Below, in pieces: positions 52,341-64,000 of a DNA stretch of 64,000 nucleotides (its first letter is position 1; the number at the start of each line of letters is the position of its first letter). This DNA is from Embiotoca jacksoni. Lineage: Eukaryota > Chordata > Actinopteri > Embiotocidae. Both the position numbers and the translations under genes were made by a program. The stretch spans positions 17,015,224 through 17,079,223 of the forward strand of contig JAKOON010000005.1 of assembly GCA_022577435.1 (NCBI GenBank), given 5' to 3'. The notes beneath the pieces are model-generated. The model saw only the letters and a program-made list of their open reading frames with translations, did not search any database and was not told the origin of the DNA.

Positions 52341-54132
52341 CATTTAGACGCAAAAGGCAGCTCTAAAAGATAATTTTATATTGGGTTTTCAGCTTTTCTG
52401 TGTATGACAAAGAATTGAAGTGTATTAAAAAAATAACAGATGAAATCTATCATGTCCTTAAATTGCTGTTAAAGGCCATGTGGGGACACACGAAACTGTG
52501 TCTTTTTCCAAAACGTATCTTCATTTAATCAAATGAATGCTGATTTACCTTGGAGGTGCGGCCAACACTTAATTCAGTGCGGTACTTCTAGCATTTAGGG
52601 AATATCAGTGACCAACCAACCCAATCTTACCATCTGTAGCATGAGGAAAAAGAACTGCACAGACATAAACTGGCAATCGTTCTATAGAAAGGGAAATCTG
52701 ATGTGCAACATCAGTTACTCAAATGTCTTTCAATGAAAGTTAGTTTATTTAAATTTTTACATCTGACACTTTAAAAAAAACAAAAAAAACATTAGAGGCA
52801 TAAATTCTAGTCTAAGAGATTAACTATTAGTACACTACTGATCTAATGTAAGGAAGGATGGTCACAAAGAGAGATGGATTAGAGATTAAGGTTCAAATGA
52901 GAGTTTGGTCTATTTTGATGCAAGCAGGGAGAAGCAGAAAGGAGAGACCTAAGTGTGATGAAAGGTTATCGCAGTGGTGTCGGTCTTATTCATGCACGTG
53001 AGCGAGTGGTTTTTAATCTACTGCATGTGTTTGGAACTTCTGATATGGGTGAGAGTTGAACTGAAGAGTGTAATGGAACAGAGGTTTAACTAAGACAGCA
53101 CGCAGGCTGGACAAATGATCAGACTACTGGGAGCCGACGGATATGAGATGAGCTCCATGCGCACTTACACAGTCGTCCTGCCCTCCTGGGCGCACAGTCA
53201 GTTCTAGACCAATCAGATCAGAGCAGCAGGGCGGAGCATGCAAGGTGAGCAGAGAGAGAGCAATGGGAGAGAATGTTAGCATCACTCCATGAGACGCAGC
53301 CTGCCAACCAGACTTATAAGGCTGCTTCAACCAACTCTGCTATCTTTGACATGCTTTATGTGCGTGTGCAGGTGTGTGTGTGTGTGTGTGTATGTGACTG
53401 CGCAGGACTACATGTATGTTCACATATACTGACGTGTATGCATGCATTTGTGTTGCCAATGTGTTTGCGTGAAAAAGACAACAGAGTAGGTTTCAGCGCT
53501 GGAAGGTCTGACTAGTGGGCTACATGAGAGAGAAATGAGCACACTATTCACATATCAAACACTGCACAAAGAAAAACAAACAAATAAACAAAACAACAAA
53601 AAAAAGGGAGGCACATGTCTCTTGACTTCTGTAGTTGTATTATGAAAGTACTAGATGGTAATTTACATCTGTATGTGTTGCAATGTATATAATTGGTGTA
53701 CGCATGTGTGTTTTCAAGAAATAAAAATTGCAACATGTGCTGGTCTACTTTGGCATGTTTCGAGAAACCTACAGTGTTCAATAAGCAAGACAGTCAGGGA
53801 CCATGGCCATCCTCAACACAAACACTGAAAAACAAAACAAAGTTATGCAATTTACATAAACAACGAAGAACAGAAAACCAAAGAGCACAAATGAAATCAA
53901 ATGAGATCCACAAGTTTCTAAACCACCCAAAGCTATGATATACAGCATGTGAACGAGGCGGGTACAAGAGAGACAAAATACAGCAGTGTGGTTTTAGAGG
54001 CGGTTTAGATGGGGCACATAGTGGATGAGATGAGTGAGGGAGGACCAATACAATCAAGAGTGCTGGGATGCCAATGGTATTTGTGAAATGCTCCAGTAGG
54101 TGATTAGAAACAAATGCAGAGAGAGAGAGAGA

Positions 54133-54192
<60 letters not shown>

Positions 54193-57100
54193 AGAGAAAT
54201 AATGGTGTGCATGATCATCTTTGACAGAGCTGTCAGGATGGAGATGGTGGAGTGGACTCTGATTGCATAACCTCAGGAAAGTATGAGTCCAATCAGAACT
54301 GGGTGTTACATGATGTGTTATATTTGATATCATGATCACCTTTTTCATCCACAGATGTTGTTGTAGTAGATATAAATGACTGATGGTTGAATTTGGCCCA
54401 ATGTCAAATGGTGATTTTGTATTTCATTTGTGGTCACCCATGCAATGCACTGACTTAAACAGTAGGGATGAGCAAGCTTTTTAACCCTACTTATTGTGAT
54501 AGCAAATTACTATTACTGATAATGGTACAATTCTAATGAAAGAATGGGACCACAAAAACACTTGTCAGGTGTTTTCAGCACCAAAAAAACCCAAAACAAA
54601 CAAACAGAAAAATACAGATTTGTTTTCCTTTTAAAAGAAGTGATGCTCTAAATACATTCCTTCACTTATGGAGATAAATCTTGCCTCCGAAATCACCAGA
54701 ATTAGCAACAAGATGTGGCAGCAAACCTCCGTAGACTCCAAACTACACTTATCTGTGGCAACAATAACAAAATATTTCGAAGTGCAAATTTTACTATCAG
54801 AGGCCATTAAGTCATAGGCCTATGCTGATCAGTTGTAGAAAAAGTTTTATTTATTTTGTCTGAGGTGGTATTGTAACTGAGTTCATTGACAAGTGGATGG
54901 AAACACAAAAAACTGATGCACAAGTTTCAGTTGTGTGCAGTTGGTCATCTCCTCCTCCTGATATCACAATGATGAGAGGACTGTGACGAAGTCTATTATG
55001 GCAGCTTCTCAATCTAAGATTGCCTCTTCATATCGTTCAGCTCCTCTTAATCAGCCGTGAAGTATGGTGAGAGCAGATTCTTGCATTCTTGTTTATCATA
55101 TAAACAAAGATTAGGATGAGAGAAGAAGAAAATTGAGGAGGAGCAAACTCAATTCTATCTGAAGAGTTATTCTGGAGCTCTTTATAAGACTCAAAGATAG
55201 ATAACTTAATACACTGAATTTAAGGTCAATCACTGTTAATTCCATGTCAAACCAAAAAGCCAATACTTGTGCCTCAAACATCAAATGTTAACTTCCAACC
55301 TGCTAAGTCATAAAAAAACAGACAGAGGCGGGTCGTTGTGCACCTACAAGCAGAAGATTCCTCCATCTACTTTACACTTACTCCAGGTGACACTTGGGAA
55401 CTTTTGACAAGGTGAGGACTTTGTCCGGTAATTTCGTCATTAACAAGGCTGTTAATGCCAAAATCACGAGAGGATGATTCTAACATGGCACACCATTATA
55501 GTTCAGTCACGTTCAAATAGTTCTTCAAATACATCCTTACATCTTTGAGGTTATCACTGATAACTTTTGGATGGGGGACGGTGATAAGAATGAAACCACA
55601 GTTTCTGATCTTATCAAGTTTAAATCAGTGATGACTGCAAAGACCTGTAGATAGGAGGATATATTATTTATTATTTGAACAGGGACTTTGGGAAACACTC
55701 AAGGAAATGCTGGAAGGGTAACTACTGGCAGGGTCATAGGTTAGAACCCACAAGTGAGAGTGTGTAAGAGATGAGGAAAAGCTTTCAGGAGGTACATGCC
55801 TTCAAGCCCTGCTACCTCGTTTGCACCAACAGATAATCTAATACACACACACACACCTGCCCGCACACGCACGCTTGCACAAATTGCATTACACAAACTT
55901 ATTGACTTCTGCTGTCGACTGTTAACAGCATGTTAACATTTAACAGGTGGCTAAGGAGTACAGTAGTAACTATGGAAACAAGGAGCAGTTTAGAAGCAAG
56001 ACCAGAGCCCTCAATTGTAATACACTGTATCTTTAAAACCAATAATTTCTTAAAAAAAACACATTATAATATTATACTTTCTTCTTTTAATTAATGTTAC
56101 TTTGAAAGATTCTGTAAGTAGCCGTGACGAAATCTGATGATGCAAACGAGGTAACAAATAATATGTAAAAGAAAATATGTGAAACAAAATGTATAAAAGG
56201 GTTGTTCTTTTTCAATGGGCTTAGTTGATAGGCTTGTTATGAAAATATATATTCAAAAAAAGCTTTGCTTTACCCTAGAGTCTATAACCTTAAGGTTTAC
56301 TCTCTTCGGTGTCCTCACATCTGCAGAAATATAAAGGATTTCATTGAACTTTCAGGCATGTTGTAAAAAAAAAATAAAGGAAACCCACAGATAATCGACA
56401 AAAACAGCACTGAGCTTCAGATGCTACAGATAAGCTTTAATGTGCCTCTTGTCTATGCCACATGACTTTGTTCTTAATGAGATAAGTATAGCAGATATTA
56501 ACTGTTGTCTCACTGATATTGTCATGGAAGCTAATGCCAACAACGCTAGTGACCTCTGATCTCATTACCACTTACCTTCATGGTAGACTGGCTTACGTAT
56601 AGATTCATATGCATATTTTATAATGTAAGCCATGTCATGCACAACAGAAATAAAGAGGGATTTTTCACAGAAGATACTGATGTAAATAAAGACTTCTTAC
56701 TGCTGATAAACAAGAGAAACTGATAAAACTTATAAAAAGTATGAAAGACCCTTCTCACTGAATAGTTTGGTCTCTGCCACCATAGAAGTAAAAGGTATGA
56801 ATGAAACTTAAAATCTTCCCTTTTACTGTTATTTGAAATACTTCTGCAGTACACTTTTACCAGATATTCTCTTACCTGGCACCTGTCACAGGTGACTTCC
56901 TCCCTGGGTCAAGTGACGCTCCCAATGGTTCCTCTCCCAGTGACCTAGTGTCTTTATTTAGCTGCTGTAGTCGTGAACTGAGCTCTCCCATAACAGATGG
57001 TTTTGCGCTCTCATCTGCACCCAGCCCCAGTCCTAACCCACCAAGATTGCCCAAACTCCCAATACCTAGCCCCACCCCTGGCCCACGGGGCTCCACTGGG

Positions 57101-60100
57101 TCTCCCCACAGCTTGGACCTCCGCTGGAAGAGGTAGCGTGGCTTGGTGGGGGCCAGACCAGTCACTGAGGCTGAACCACCTGGGGGGAGGCCAGCTCCTC
57201 CAGCCGCGGCAGCAGCCAGGGCAGCGGCCTGTTGCTGTGATAGCAGCTCGCTGTCAGAGCTTTGCTTCAGCAGAGGGTCCCTGAAGGTGACGGGGCCTTT
57301 ACTGCCTCCTATCTGGGACTTGAGTCGGGGCTTCGGAGGCACTGGCGGCTTGTCGAGCACAAAAGTCTGCCCGTCGGCATAGGAGGTGTGCGTGGTGTGT
57401 GTGTCAGCAGGCTCGCCGCTTTCTGAGGACAATGTGGACATGCTGGAAACCGTGGAGACGGTGCTGGTGGTCTCGAGGTGGTGGTCTCGTTCTCTCTCAC
57501 TGGAGCTGCGCGTATCAGCCTCCTCCACGCCTGAGTCAGCTGCAGAACCAGACTCGCCCACCGGTGGGGGCTCCAGAGGGTCAGAGGGCTTCCCTGAGAC
57601 AGCTGCTGCACTGGGTGGAGGTGGGGGCTGGGGAGGCTGAGGCTGAGGCTGGGTGGGGGTCACAGTTGGGTTTGTTGGGGTTGAGGGAGTTTGGGGTGTT
57701 GGTGTTGAAGGGGTGGTGGGAGAGGTGGCAGGTTTAGTTGGGGCCACTGGCGTCCCCTGTGCCTGTGCCAGCAGTCCATTTGCGAACTCGTCTGGTGGCG
57801 GAACAACTCCAATCTTACGTAGCTCCTCTCTGGTTTCCTCATCACTGGAGGATAATATGGCAGGGGGCAGGGTCACTGTGTACGGATCCACATCCTCCTC
57901 GGAGCTTCCCTGAGCCAGACTTTTCTCTTGGGCTGGACTGGCAGGACGCTGAGTTTGAGGCAGGGCCAGGGGCTGTGACACAGAGGGACTGGGGGATTTC
58001 GCCCGTGGACTTGGTGATTTGCTGGGCTCCGTCGACGCCGGGGCAGGTGTCTGTTCTAGTTCTGAATCCCCGCTAACAGCCTGGCCATTACTGGTAGCAT
58101 GGACCATGATTAGTCCTGCTGTCTTCTGCTGTGATGTATCCATAATACTGATCAACATACTTTTTTTATCCTCTAATCTCTTCTCCTCCTTCCTCTCCTC
58201 TATTCTTGCCTCCATCTCTTGCCGGAATGAAACAGGTGATGTTGATGTAGCCCATTGTGGTTTGGTGGGCTGGGGTACTAAAATTGATGCTGGGGAGGAT
58301 CCAGCTCCATACCCTGCTGCCTTGGCGCTTTTAGGTGAAAAAGGGGGGGGTGTAGATGCCCCTTCCCCATGTGGAGACTCTTTGGTCTGACTGTCAATGA
58401 ATATTACACCCTGGCCTGCTCGCTCTTGTTTAGTCCGAGGCTCTGGGCTGCTAGTTGGGGACTGGCTCTGGGAGGTGAGCGCCCTCTCCCTTGCGGCCAG
58501 CGCAAGAGCCAGTGGTGAATTAGGGTCCAGGGGCTTTCCTGTTAGTGGATGGATAAAGGTGGTCCCACTAGGTGAGGGGCTCAGAGCCAAGGCAGGGGGA
58601 GGGAGCTGTCCCAGCTCTCGGGTCAGCATCCGTTCATCGACAGAGTGAGACTGAGTCAGAGAGGGGGAATCGGCGCTGGTGGTAGATGCCCCCTCCATAG
58701 TCCCAACAGAAAGGAAGACAGTGGATTTCCTCCGTTCTTCTAGGCGACGCTCACGATCTTTCACTGCTCCAGCTATTGCAGCAGCGAAGGGGCCCTTACC
58801 CTGAAACATCATCTCTCCCTGGGCACGCATACGCTCTCGCTCAGCCATCAGCTGCTGCTGGTAGTAGTCTGCACGGCTGGTGTGTGTGTGCCCATGGATA
58901 TGTGGGTGTCGTCCTGAGGGTGAGCTCTCTCGCGAGTGGGCAGCAGCTAAGGCCAAACTAGCTTTCTCTTGTGCATCTTCCACCTGCAGTGGACATACAA
59001 AAAAAAAAAAAAAAAAAAAAAATCAGGTTAGAGGGTCTTTTACATTAAAGTAAAAAAAGAACAAACAAACAAGCAACAAAATAATCCTTAACATACCTGT
59101 AGCTGTTTCACCAGGGGACTTTTCTTCCTTTGGGGTTTGGTGGGTGTGTACAGTCCAATGCTAAATTGACCCACATTAGCGTAAGGGTTGTCAATAACCC
59201 GACCCTTCCTTTTGATTCGCTCAGGTGGAGTAGCAGCAGTAGGACGGGGAATTTCTGTAGGTTCTACAGGTAAATGGGAAGAGTCCTGCAAGATGATCAT
59301 GGAGCGGGCTTTCTTCTGTCTCTCGATGTGAGAGGCCTGCCGCTGGGCAGCCTCATAAGGCAGGTCCAAGGAGGAGGGCTTAAAGCTGGATCGTCCACCA
59401 GGCTCATGGCCCTGACTCTGGGTCCTAGATGGGGGCGGAGGAGGGCAGAACGCCGGGGGAGGACCCGTGTCTAGGTAGTAGGGAGGAGGAGGAGGTGCCG
59501 TTTGCGGAGGTGGAGGGATAGGATGGGGCTGTGAGTGGTCTCGGAGGCTGTCTGTCATGGAGGAACTGCGGGGAAATCGGTGCTCGCCTGCAAGGGCAGA
59601 TAGCCGATCCTCTTCCGTGGCACCTGATGAGGAAGAGTACAGATCATCTGGTGATGTAGAGTAAACTCAGGAAAAAGGGCCATTTCATATGAGCCTAGCA
59701 GATCCACAGCTGCTTCATTAAAAATATGGTGGAATGCATTAATCTGTAAATCTGTTTACTCACACAGGTAATAATTGCTATACAATATTTCAATAAAACA
59801 TTTACCTCTAATTATTTCAGATTTATTTAACAATGAATTCAACATTCATTTAATAAGTGTGCTTGAAAAAAAAGGAAAAATGTTAATAATGCAGTTGAGT
59901 ATTAATAATGCATGCGTATATCTACTTTTGAAACAAGCTCTGGATTTGAATATCTGCTCTCTAAATCTGTTTTTGAGAATATCCACATTCACATTTGCAC
60001 ATTCGGAACATTTAATGCTATGTAAGCATGAATTGGTAACTCTGTCAACTGTTAACATTTGTTAATCTGTCAAGGTTGGACTTGGGTAAGGATGTCTCGT

Positions 60101-61460
60101 CAATGGGAAGTCTAAATTTGATGAGGATGCATCTTCAACCTATTTGTTTCCTATTTCCAATTTGTTGCACACTGATGTCTGTATGCTGTTATTTGTGGGC
60201 GTAGTAATGCAGTATATGAAAAGAGATTGAAGCTTCCTCCTCTTATATGCTATACTGTATGATTACACGGTTCATTCAATTCACATGAATATGCACAGGA
60301 TGGGTGATTGTTTTACCAAAAGACTTGGTCCTGGACATGCCCTTTGGCAGCGGTATGTGACCTCTCTCAATCCCTGGGTGAAGACCTCCATGTAGAGTCA
60401 TCCCTTGTCTCTCAAACAGTGACTACAGAAAAAAATAAAAATAAAAATGTACTCTGTCATTAAAGACACTGTAAACGTCTTTGACGCTAAAATAAAATTG
60501 AATTTGCATTGAGAATACCAAGAATAAAGGAGCACAGAGCAGTGCATGCATAAATGTGTGCAGTGTTGCATGTCGTGTAGGCCAGGTGTTTTTGAGTGTG
60601 TTTGTATGTACGCCAGCATAGTGGCATATGCTGTCTGCCAATGAGCTGTGTGTAGGTGCGCTCACACTGATCTCTGCTGGTGTTATTCTCCTGCTGGTAG
60701 GCCGTTGTTTGACAGTGGCTGCTCTGTAATCTGCCTCCGAGGGCTGAGAACGCAACATAGACTCTTGGGATGCCAACATCTCATCTAGTCTCTCTGTTGA
60801 AAAGGAAATGAGGCATAACTAAATACTGGGACATAAGACCATGGAAATGTTCTGTCATCATTTCTGACTTTTAGGTAATAGAAGAGAATGCAAAGGCATC
60901 TCTAAGAGGTAGCTATACGCTGCAGTGTGGGGGAGGGGGTCATGCTCTGGGTATTGTACTAAATCACAACACTGTCTCGAAACAATTTCATTGTGTTTCC
61001 TTGAGTGAGCGCTAAGACTTAAGAGACAAAGAGAGAAAAAAGACAAAGTGGAGAAAAGGAGTCAATGTGTTTCAAGCATTATTCGCGTTTTCTCTTCTGT
61101 TCTAATCGACACTGCTTAAATTAGTGATAAATCATCTTCATGACGTTCAGAGAGCTGTCAATTTCTTGCCTCAGACTCACCTCCTCTTCTCCTCCGAGCA
61201 GAAGCTTGGTGGGAAAAAGATAGCGTCAGGAGAGGAGGGGAAATGACAAGAACAAGGCAACAGAAGTGACTATTCTAAAAGTTAGGAGTCACCAAGTTTG
61301 AATGACTAAGCGAAAGCAGAAATACGACAGAAAAGAAGACGCTAGTGTTGGGTTTGTACGCCAATTCTTTGGCACTCACCAAGTTCCTCCAGCTCAGCAG
61401 TCATGGACTTAGAGCGCAGTGTCAGGGTGGTGCTTGGAGCTCTCTTGGGTGGTGGGGGAG
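51175..61460 (-). CDS. shank3: SHANK3 scaffold, C-terminal part (upstream exons outside the window)
   Basis: Seven minus-strand exons: 61460-61380, 61204-61181, 60793-60666, 60422-60317, 59647-59097, 58983-56876, 51745-51175; about 1,188 residues, phases consistent. Seen in order: APPPPKRAPSTTLTLRSKSM, just after the PDZ domain in human SHANK3; ATVKQRPTSRRITPAEISSL; IPPPPQTAPPPPP; PQRKKSPLVKQLQ; FAAAIAGAVKDRERRLEERR; TFIHPLTGKPLDPNSPLALA; Homer-binding VPPPDEF; ADSGVEEADTRSSS; cortactin-type KPPVPPKPR; RYLFQRRSKLWGDPVE; and the final SAM domain (YDVGDWLESINLGEH to GVTRVGHRMNIERALKQLL). The SVGTMEG and GPVTFRDPLLKQSSDSEL blocks are SHANK3-like rather than SHANK1/2. Known: multidomain organiser of excitatory postsynapses. 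The ankyrin, SH3 and PDZ exons should lie beyond 64000. The last intron (51746-56875) is about 5.1 kb and full of repeats. Whether this is the a or b fish duplicate cannot be told. Confidence 0.95.
52286..52337. repeat. CA dinucleotide microsatellite
   Basis: About 26 CA units in the last shank3 intron. Confidence 0.95.
54119..54190. repeat. GA dinucleotide microsatellite
   Basis: About 35 GA units with one GGG interruption, in the last shank3 intron. The long minus-strand frame over it (Ser-Leu repeats) is an artefact. Confidence 0.95.
61181..61204 (-). other. shank3: 24-base shank3 microexon
   Basis: Acceptor CCACCAAG and donor GTGAGT flank 24 bases. In phase this adds the residues ASARRRRG, so the joined product reads ELEEL-ASARRRRGE-RLDEML, equal in layout to human ELEELASIRRRKGEKLDEML. 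Mammalian SHANK3 exon 18, alternatively spliced, lies here as far as I recall. Confidence 0.8.
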
Positions 61461-61665
61461 CTGTGGAGAAAAGGCACGGTGTTGAGGCTGAAGTTGAGGG
61501 GGTTGAAAATCCTTTGGCTTTGCGGCTCAGTGCTCTCCTGGCCTCCCCCAGACGACCAGCCCATCCTGTCTTGGCTGCTTTGATTTGGTCAAATTCAGTT
61601 GAGTTGGATCTCTCACACTTAGCAAGGACCTTGTTCAGGCTACGGTTGGAGCCCAGCTTCTTCAT
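61380..61665 (-). CDS. shank3: Alternative shank3 first coding exon
   Basis: An open frame from ATG at 61665 (context AACCATGA, A at -3) continues without a stop for 68 codons and runs in frame through the canonical acceptor (CTTTTCTCCACAG, 61461) into APPPPKRAP. The extra segment starts MKKLGSNRSLNKVLAKCERS and is basic and Ser-rich, not repeat-like. It would give a protein of about 1,257 residues lacking ankyrin, SH3 and PDZ domains. Known: mammalian SHANK3 has several internal promoters producing short isoforms. That this exon is used in fish is inference. Confidence 0.55.
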
Positions 61666-62248
61666 GGTTTGTTGTCTGTTGGTCTGATGGCTTCCAATTG
61701 TGTCTTTCTGTCTTCGGGACTTTCACTTTTTTAGTCTCTGTGCTGCAAGAATTCCTCTCTGTTGAGGAGTCCGTTGGCAGTAAACGTACAGGGCATCCCT
61801 CTAAGTAACATCCCTATCTTTCTGAATCCTCCCATTAAACACTGAACTACAGAATGTGTACGCCACAATAGGCACAATATGTAAAACGTGTGTGGAAAGG
61901 AGAGGGAGAAAGTCATCCATCTTACTTTTAATATGCTGCCTGTCTGGAATTCAGCAGATGTGCATCAGACAGAAACTCAAGAACCCTCCGGCTTACACAC
62001 ATGCATATCCTCCCACAGAGAAAACTCCACGGGGGAGGACACAATGACATGTGGGCTGCCAGACGAAGAGATGGCAGCAAATATAACAGCTAAGGAAAAT
62101 GATGCGCTGCAGACTTTATACCCCGAAGCTCAGGGGACCCTCCCAATCCTACTATACACACATGGCAACTGGGCTGCTACCGTCCGAGTCACAGCAGTAA
62201 ATCATATCTATGAAATCTTAGCTTCAAAAATAAACTCCAGAGTCACAG

Positions 62249-62285
<37 letters not shown>

Positions 62286-63798
62286 TCAATAAACGCTGCA
62301 ATCAACTAAACTAAAAAAAATAAAAATAATGCAGTCATGTACAAGCTGCAGTAACAACGTGATGCCATGCAGTCGGACAGTGATCATAAAACCACACACA
62401 GCAGCAGTCTCTACACGCTACGACCTCGCCAAGTTTCCTGACAATACCCCACAATGGACCCAGATCAGCTCACTCTACGTGAGATCGACTAGCAAACACT
62501 CAATGCGCCACTGTAGAGCGACGGCTCTCCAAAACCCACAGATACCCTAGAGCCTTACTAGAGCAGAACTATCATGCTGTCGTCAGCAGCTGCAGATCTA
62601 CTGCACATAAGCCATCCCGGGTATCGTCCGTATCAAACATCTTCATTTCCTCACCAGCCTGCACATTCTGGTACAGGAGCAGCGAGCCGAGGAGACGGAG
62701 GAGGATGGAGAAAGAGAGAGGAACAGAGACAGGCTCAGAGGGAGAGAGAGTTGCTGTAATGTAATGCTTAATTCAAACATGCAGTGTAGTCGCCATGGTA
62801 ACGGTGGCAGTAGTGAGGCCACGCATGGTGCAGAGTATGTGTGTGTGTGTGTGTGCGCGCGTGTTTGCTCGCGAGTCTGCGTGTGTCAGCATGTGTCCGT
62901 GCTTTTGTGCAAAGGTGCGCAATATGCAGCGAGTCCCACCAGAAGAGCCGAGCGATAGGAGAGGGTGTTCCACACAGATCGGGGGGGTGCAAAAGAAGAC
63001 ACGGAGAAGTTTGAAACACGAGCGAAGGATTTAATTCCCTCTGAGCTCTAAAACAGAAGCCGCGCTCCTTCGAGTCTTCGGCTGTTCGTACTGTCTGTGT
63101 CTCGGCACTTCAATTTGTCTGCCCTCCTTGATTTTTTTTTATTTTTTATTTTTTTTTATGGGTTAAATAAGTATGAATAATGTGTTAATTAGCAAGCTTT
63201 GGAGGTAGAGATATGTGATTTTTGTAACCTTTGGACAGGAGCTGTTTGCCCTGTCTACGGTGTTTGTGCTAAAGACTAGAAACACGGTGGCAAACAGCTA
63301 ACCAGCTACTGGCTGTAACCTCTTATTAAATGGACAGACATGAGAGAAGTATTGACCTTTTCAACTCATTCCCCACCATGAAATGGAATAGCATCTTTAC
63401 ATCAATTTTCAAAGGTCAAAAAAGGCTGAAGCTATATAAAAAAAACGTATATATACTAAATATACTTAAGTATATACGAGTCATTATGTATACTCGTATA
63501 CTTAAAACTTTTTTTTCCCCTTTTTTTTTTTTACATGCAGTAGACTAATAATGTCTAATGGTTTACCAAGGGAATGGGTTTATTTAAAGGCAACACGCAT
63601 TAGGGAATAATGCAAAGACAACATGAATGAGAGACAGAAGGACAAAAAGAGAGATTAACAGAGACCATAAAGCCCTGAGTAGCAGGATTTAGTTGATACA
63701 GTACTGTCCCAATGAAACAAGGTCAAACTCATTTATCACTGTCTCTCTATCTCAATTATCACAAAGGAGGTGAACACGGTACTCTACCACGCATAAAA

Positions 63799-63894
<96 letters not shown>

Positions 63895-64000
63895 CACTGC
63901 AGTGTACACAGTCCTGAGGTCATTGTGCCAGGACTGTGTGGGAGCTGAGTAATGGTGAGCTGTGGTTGACATGGAAACTACATGAATTTACAGCAGGGAA
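61666..64000. other. shank3 upstream intron, possible internal promoter
   Basis: No conserved shank3 exon (PDZ, SH3) is recognised from 61666 to the window end, so this is intron for the long isoform. The stretch 62820-63115 is CpG-richer than its surroundings (TGCGCGCGTGTTTGCTCGCG, AGAAGCCGCGCTCCTTCG) and could be the promoter or 5' UTR of the short isoform that starts at 61665; inference only. An A run (62252-62280) and a CA microsatellite also occur. Confidence 0.5.
63804..63890. repeat. CA dinucleotide microsatellite
   Basis: About 42 CA units near the window end, inside the shank3 intron. Confidence 0.97.

Noticed and set aside
53794..54348. Minus-strand open frame of 184 residues
   Set aside because: Its core is Ser-Leu repeats from the GA tract; the flanks show no family similarity and it lies inside a shank3 intron.
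57399..58648. Several plus-strand open frames over the large shank3 exon
   Set aside because: Antisense shadows of a long GC-rich coding exon; no motif or splice support.

Overview
The window is nuclear DNA from a ray-finned (teleost) fish. Genes are split into many short exons with GT-AG introns, and all proteins are vertebrate families. Intergenic and intronic DNA is full of microsatellites (CTTT, CTAT, CA/TG, GA and TA tracts), homopolymers, fish-type tRNA-derived SINEs, a Tc1/mariner fossil and short non-autonomous DNA transposons. There is no operon, CRISPR array or prokaryotic gene. All identifications come from reading the translated exons and from remembered family features; no search was run.

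Eight protein-coding loci could be assembled, and reading frame is kept across every exon junction. From left to right: cyren (minus, 435-1921), regulator of DNA end joining; neto2 (plus, 11105-17517), kainate-receptor auxiliary subunit; a seven-helix receptor-like gene, probably tmem116 (minus, 21172-25506); arf4 (plus, 26539-30680), class II ARF GTPase; a ptpdc1-type phosphatase (plus, 33295-36592); cimap1b/odf3b-type axonemal repeat protein (plus, 39129-40360, first codon unresolved); rabl2 (plus, 42165-45589), ciliary small GTPase; and the 3' half of shank3 (minus, 51175 to beyond 61460), postsynaptic scaffold, whose upstream exons lie past position 64000.

Layout: 1.9-11.1 kb is gene-free and carries a 0.84-kb sequence present twice. 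tmem116-like and arf4 are head to head with about 1 kb between start codons. rabl2 and shank3 converge across about 5.6 kb. The cimap1b - rabl2 - shank3 neighbourhood resembles human 22q13.33 (SHANK3, RABL2B and ODF3B). Three neighbours (ptpdc1-like, cimap1b-like, rabl2) belong to families linked to cilia or flagella, but nothing here shows shared regulation.

The points most worth a second look are a U12-type intron in rabl2 that exactly rescues a broken reading frame; an in-frame alternative shank3 start that reads through a canonical splice acceptor; a 24-base shank3 microexon; an extra small intron in the proline-rich part of shank3; the complete cyren gene hidden in what looks like unannotated ORFs; a nearly perfect palindromic TTAA-type element; and the recent-looking 0.84-kb duplication. 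I did not find a new multi-gene system.
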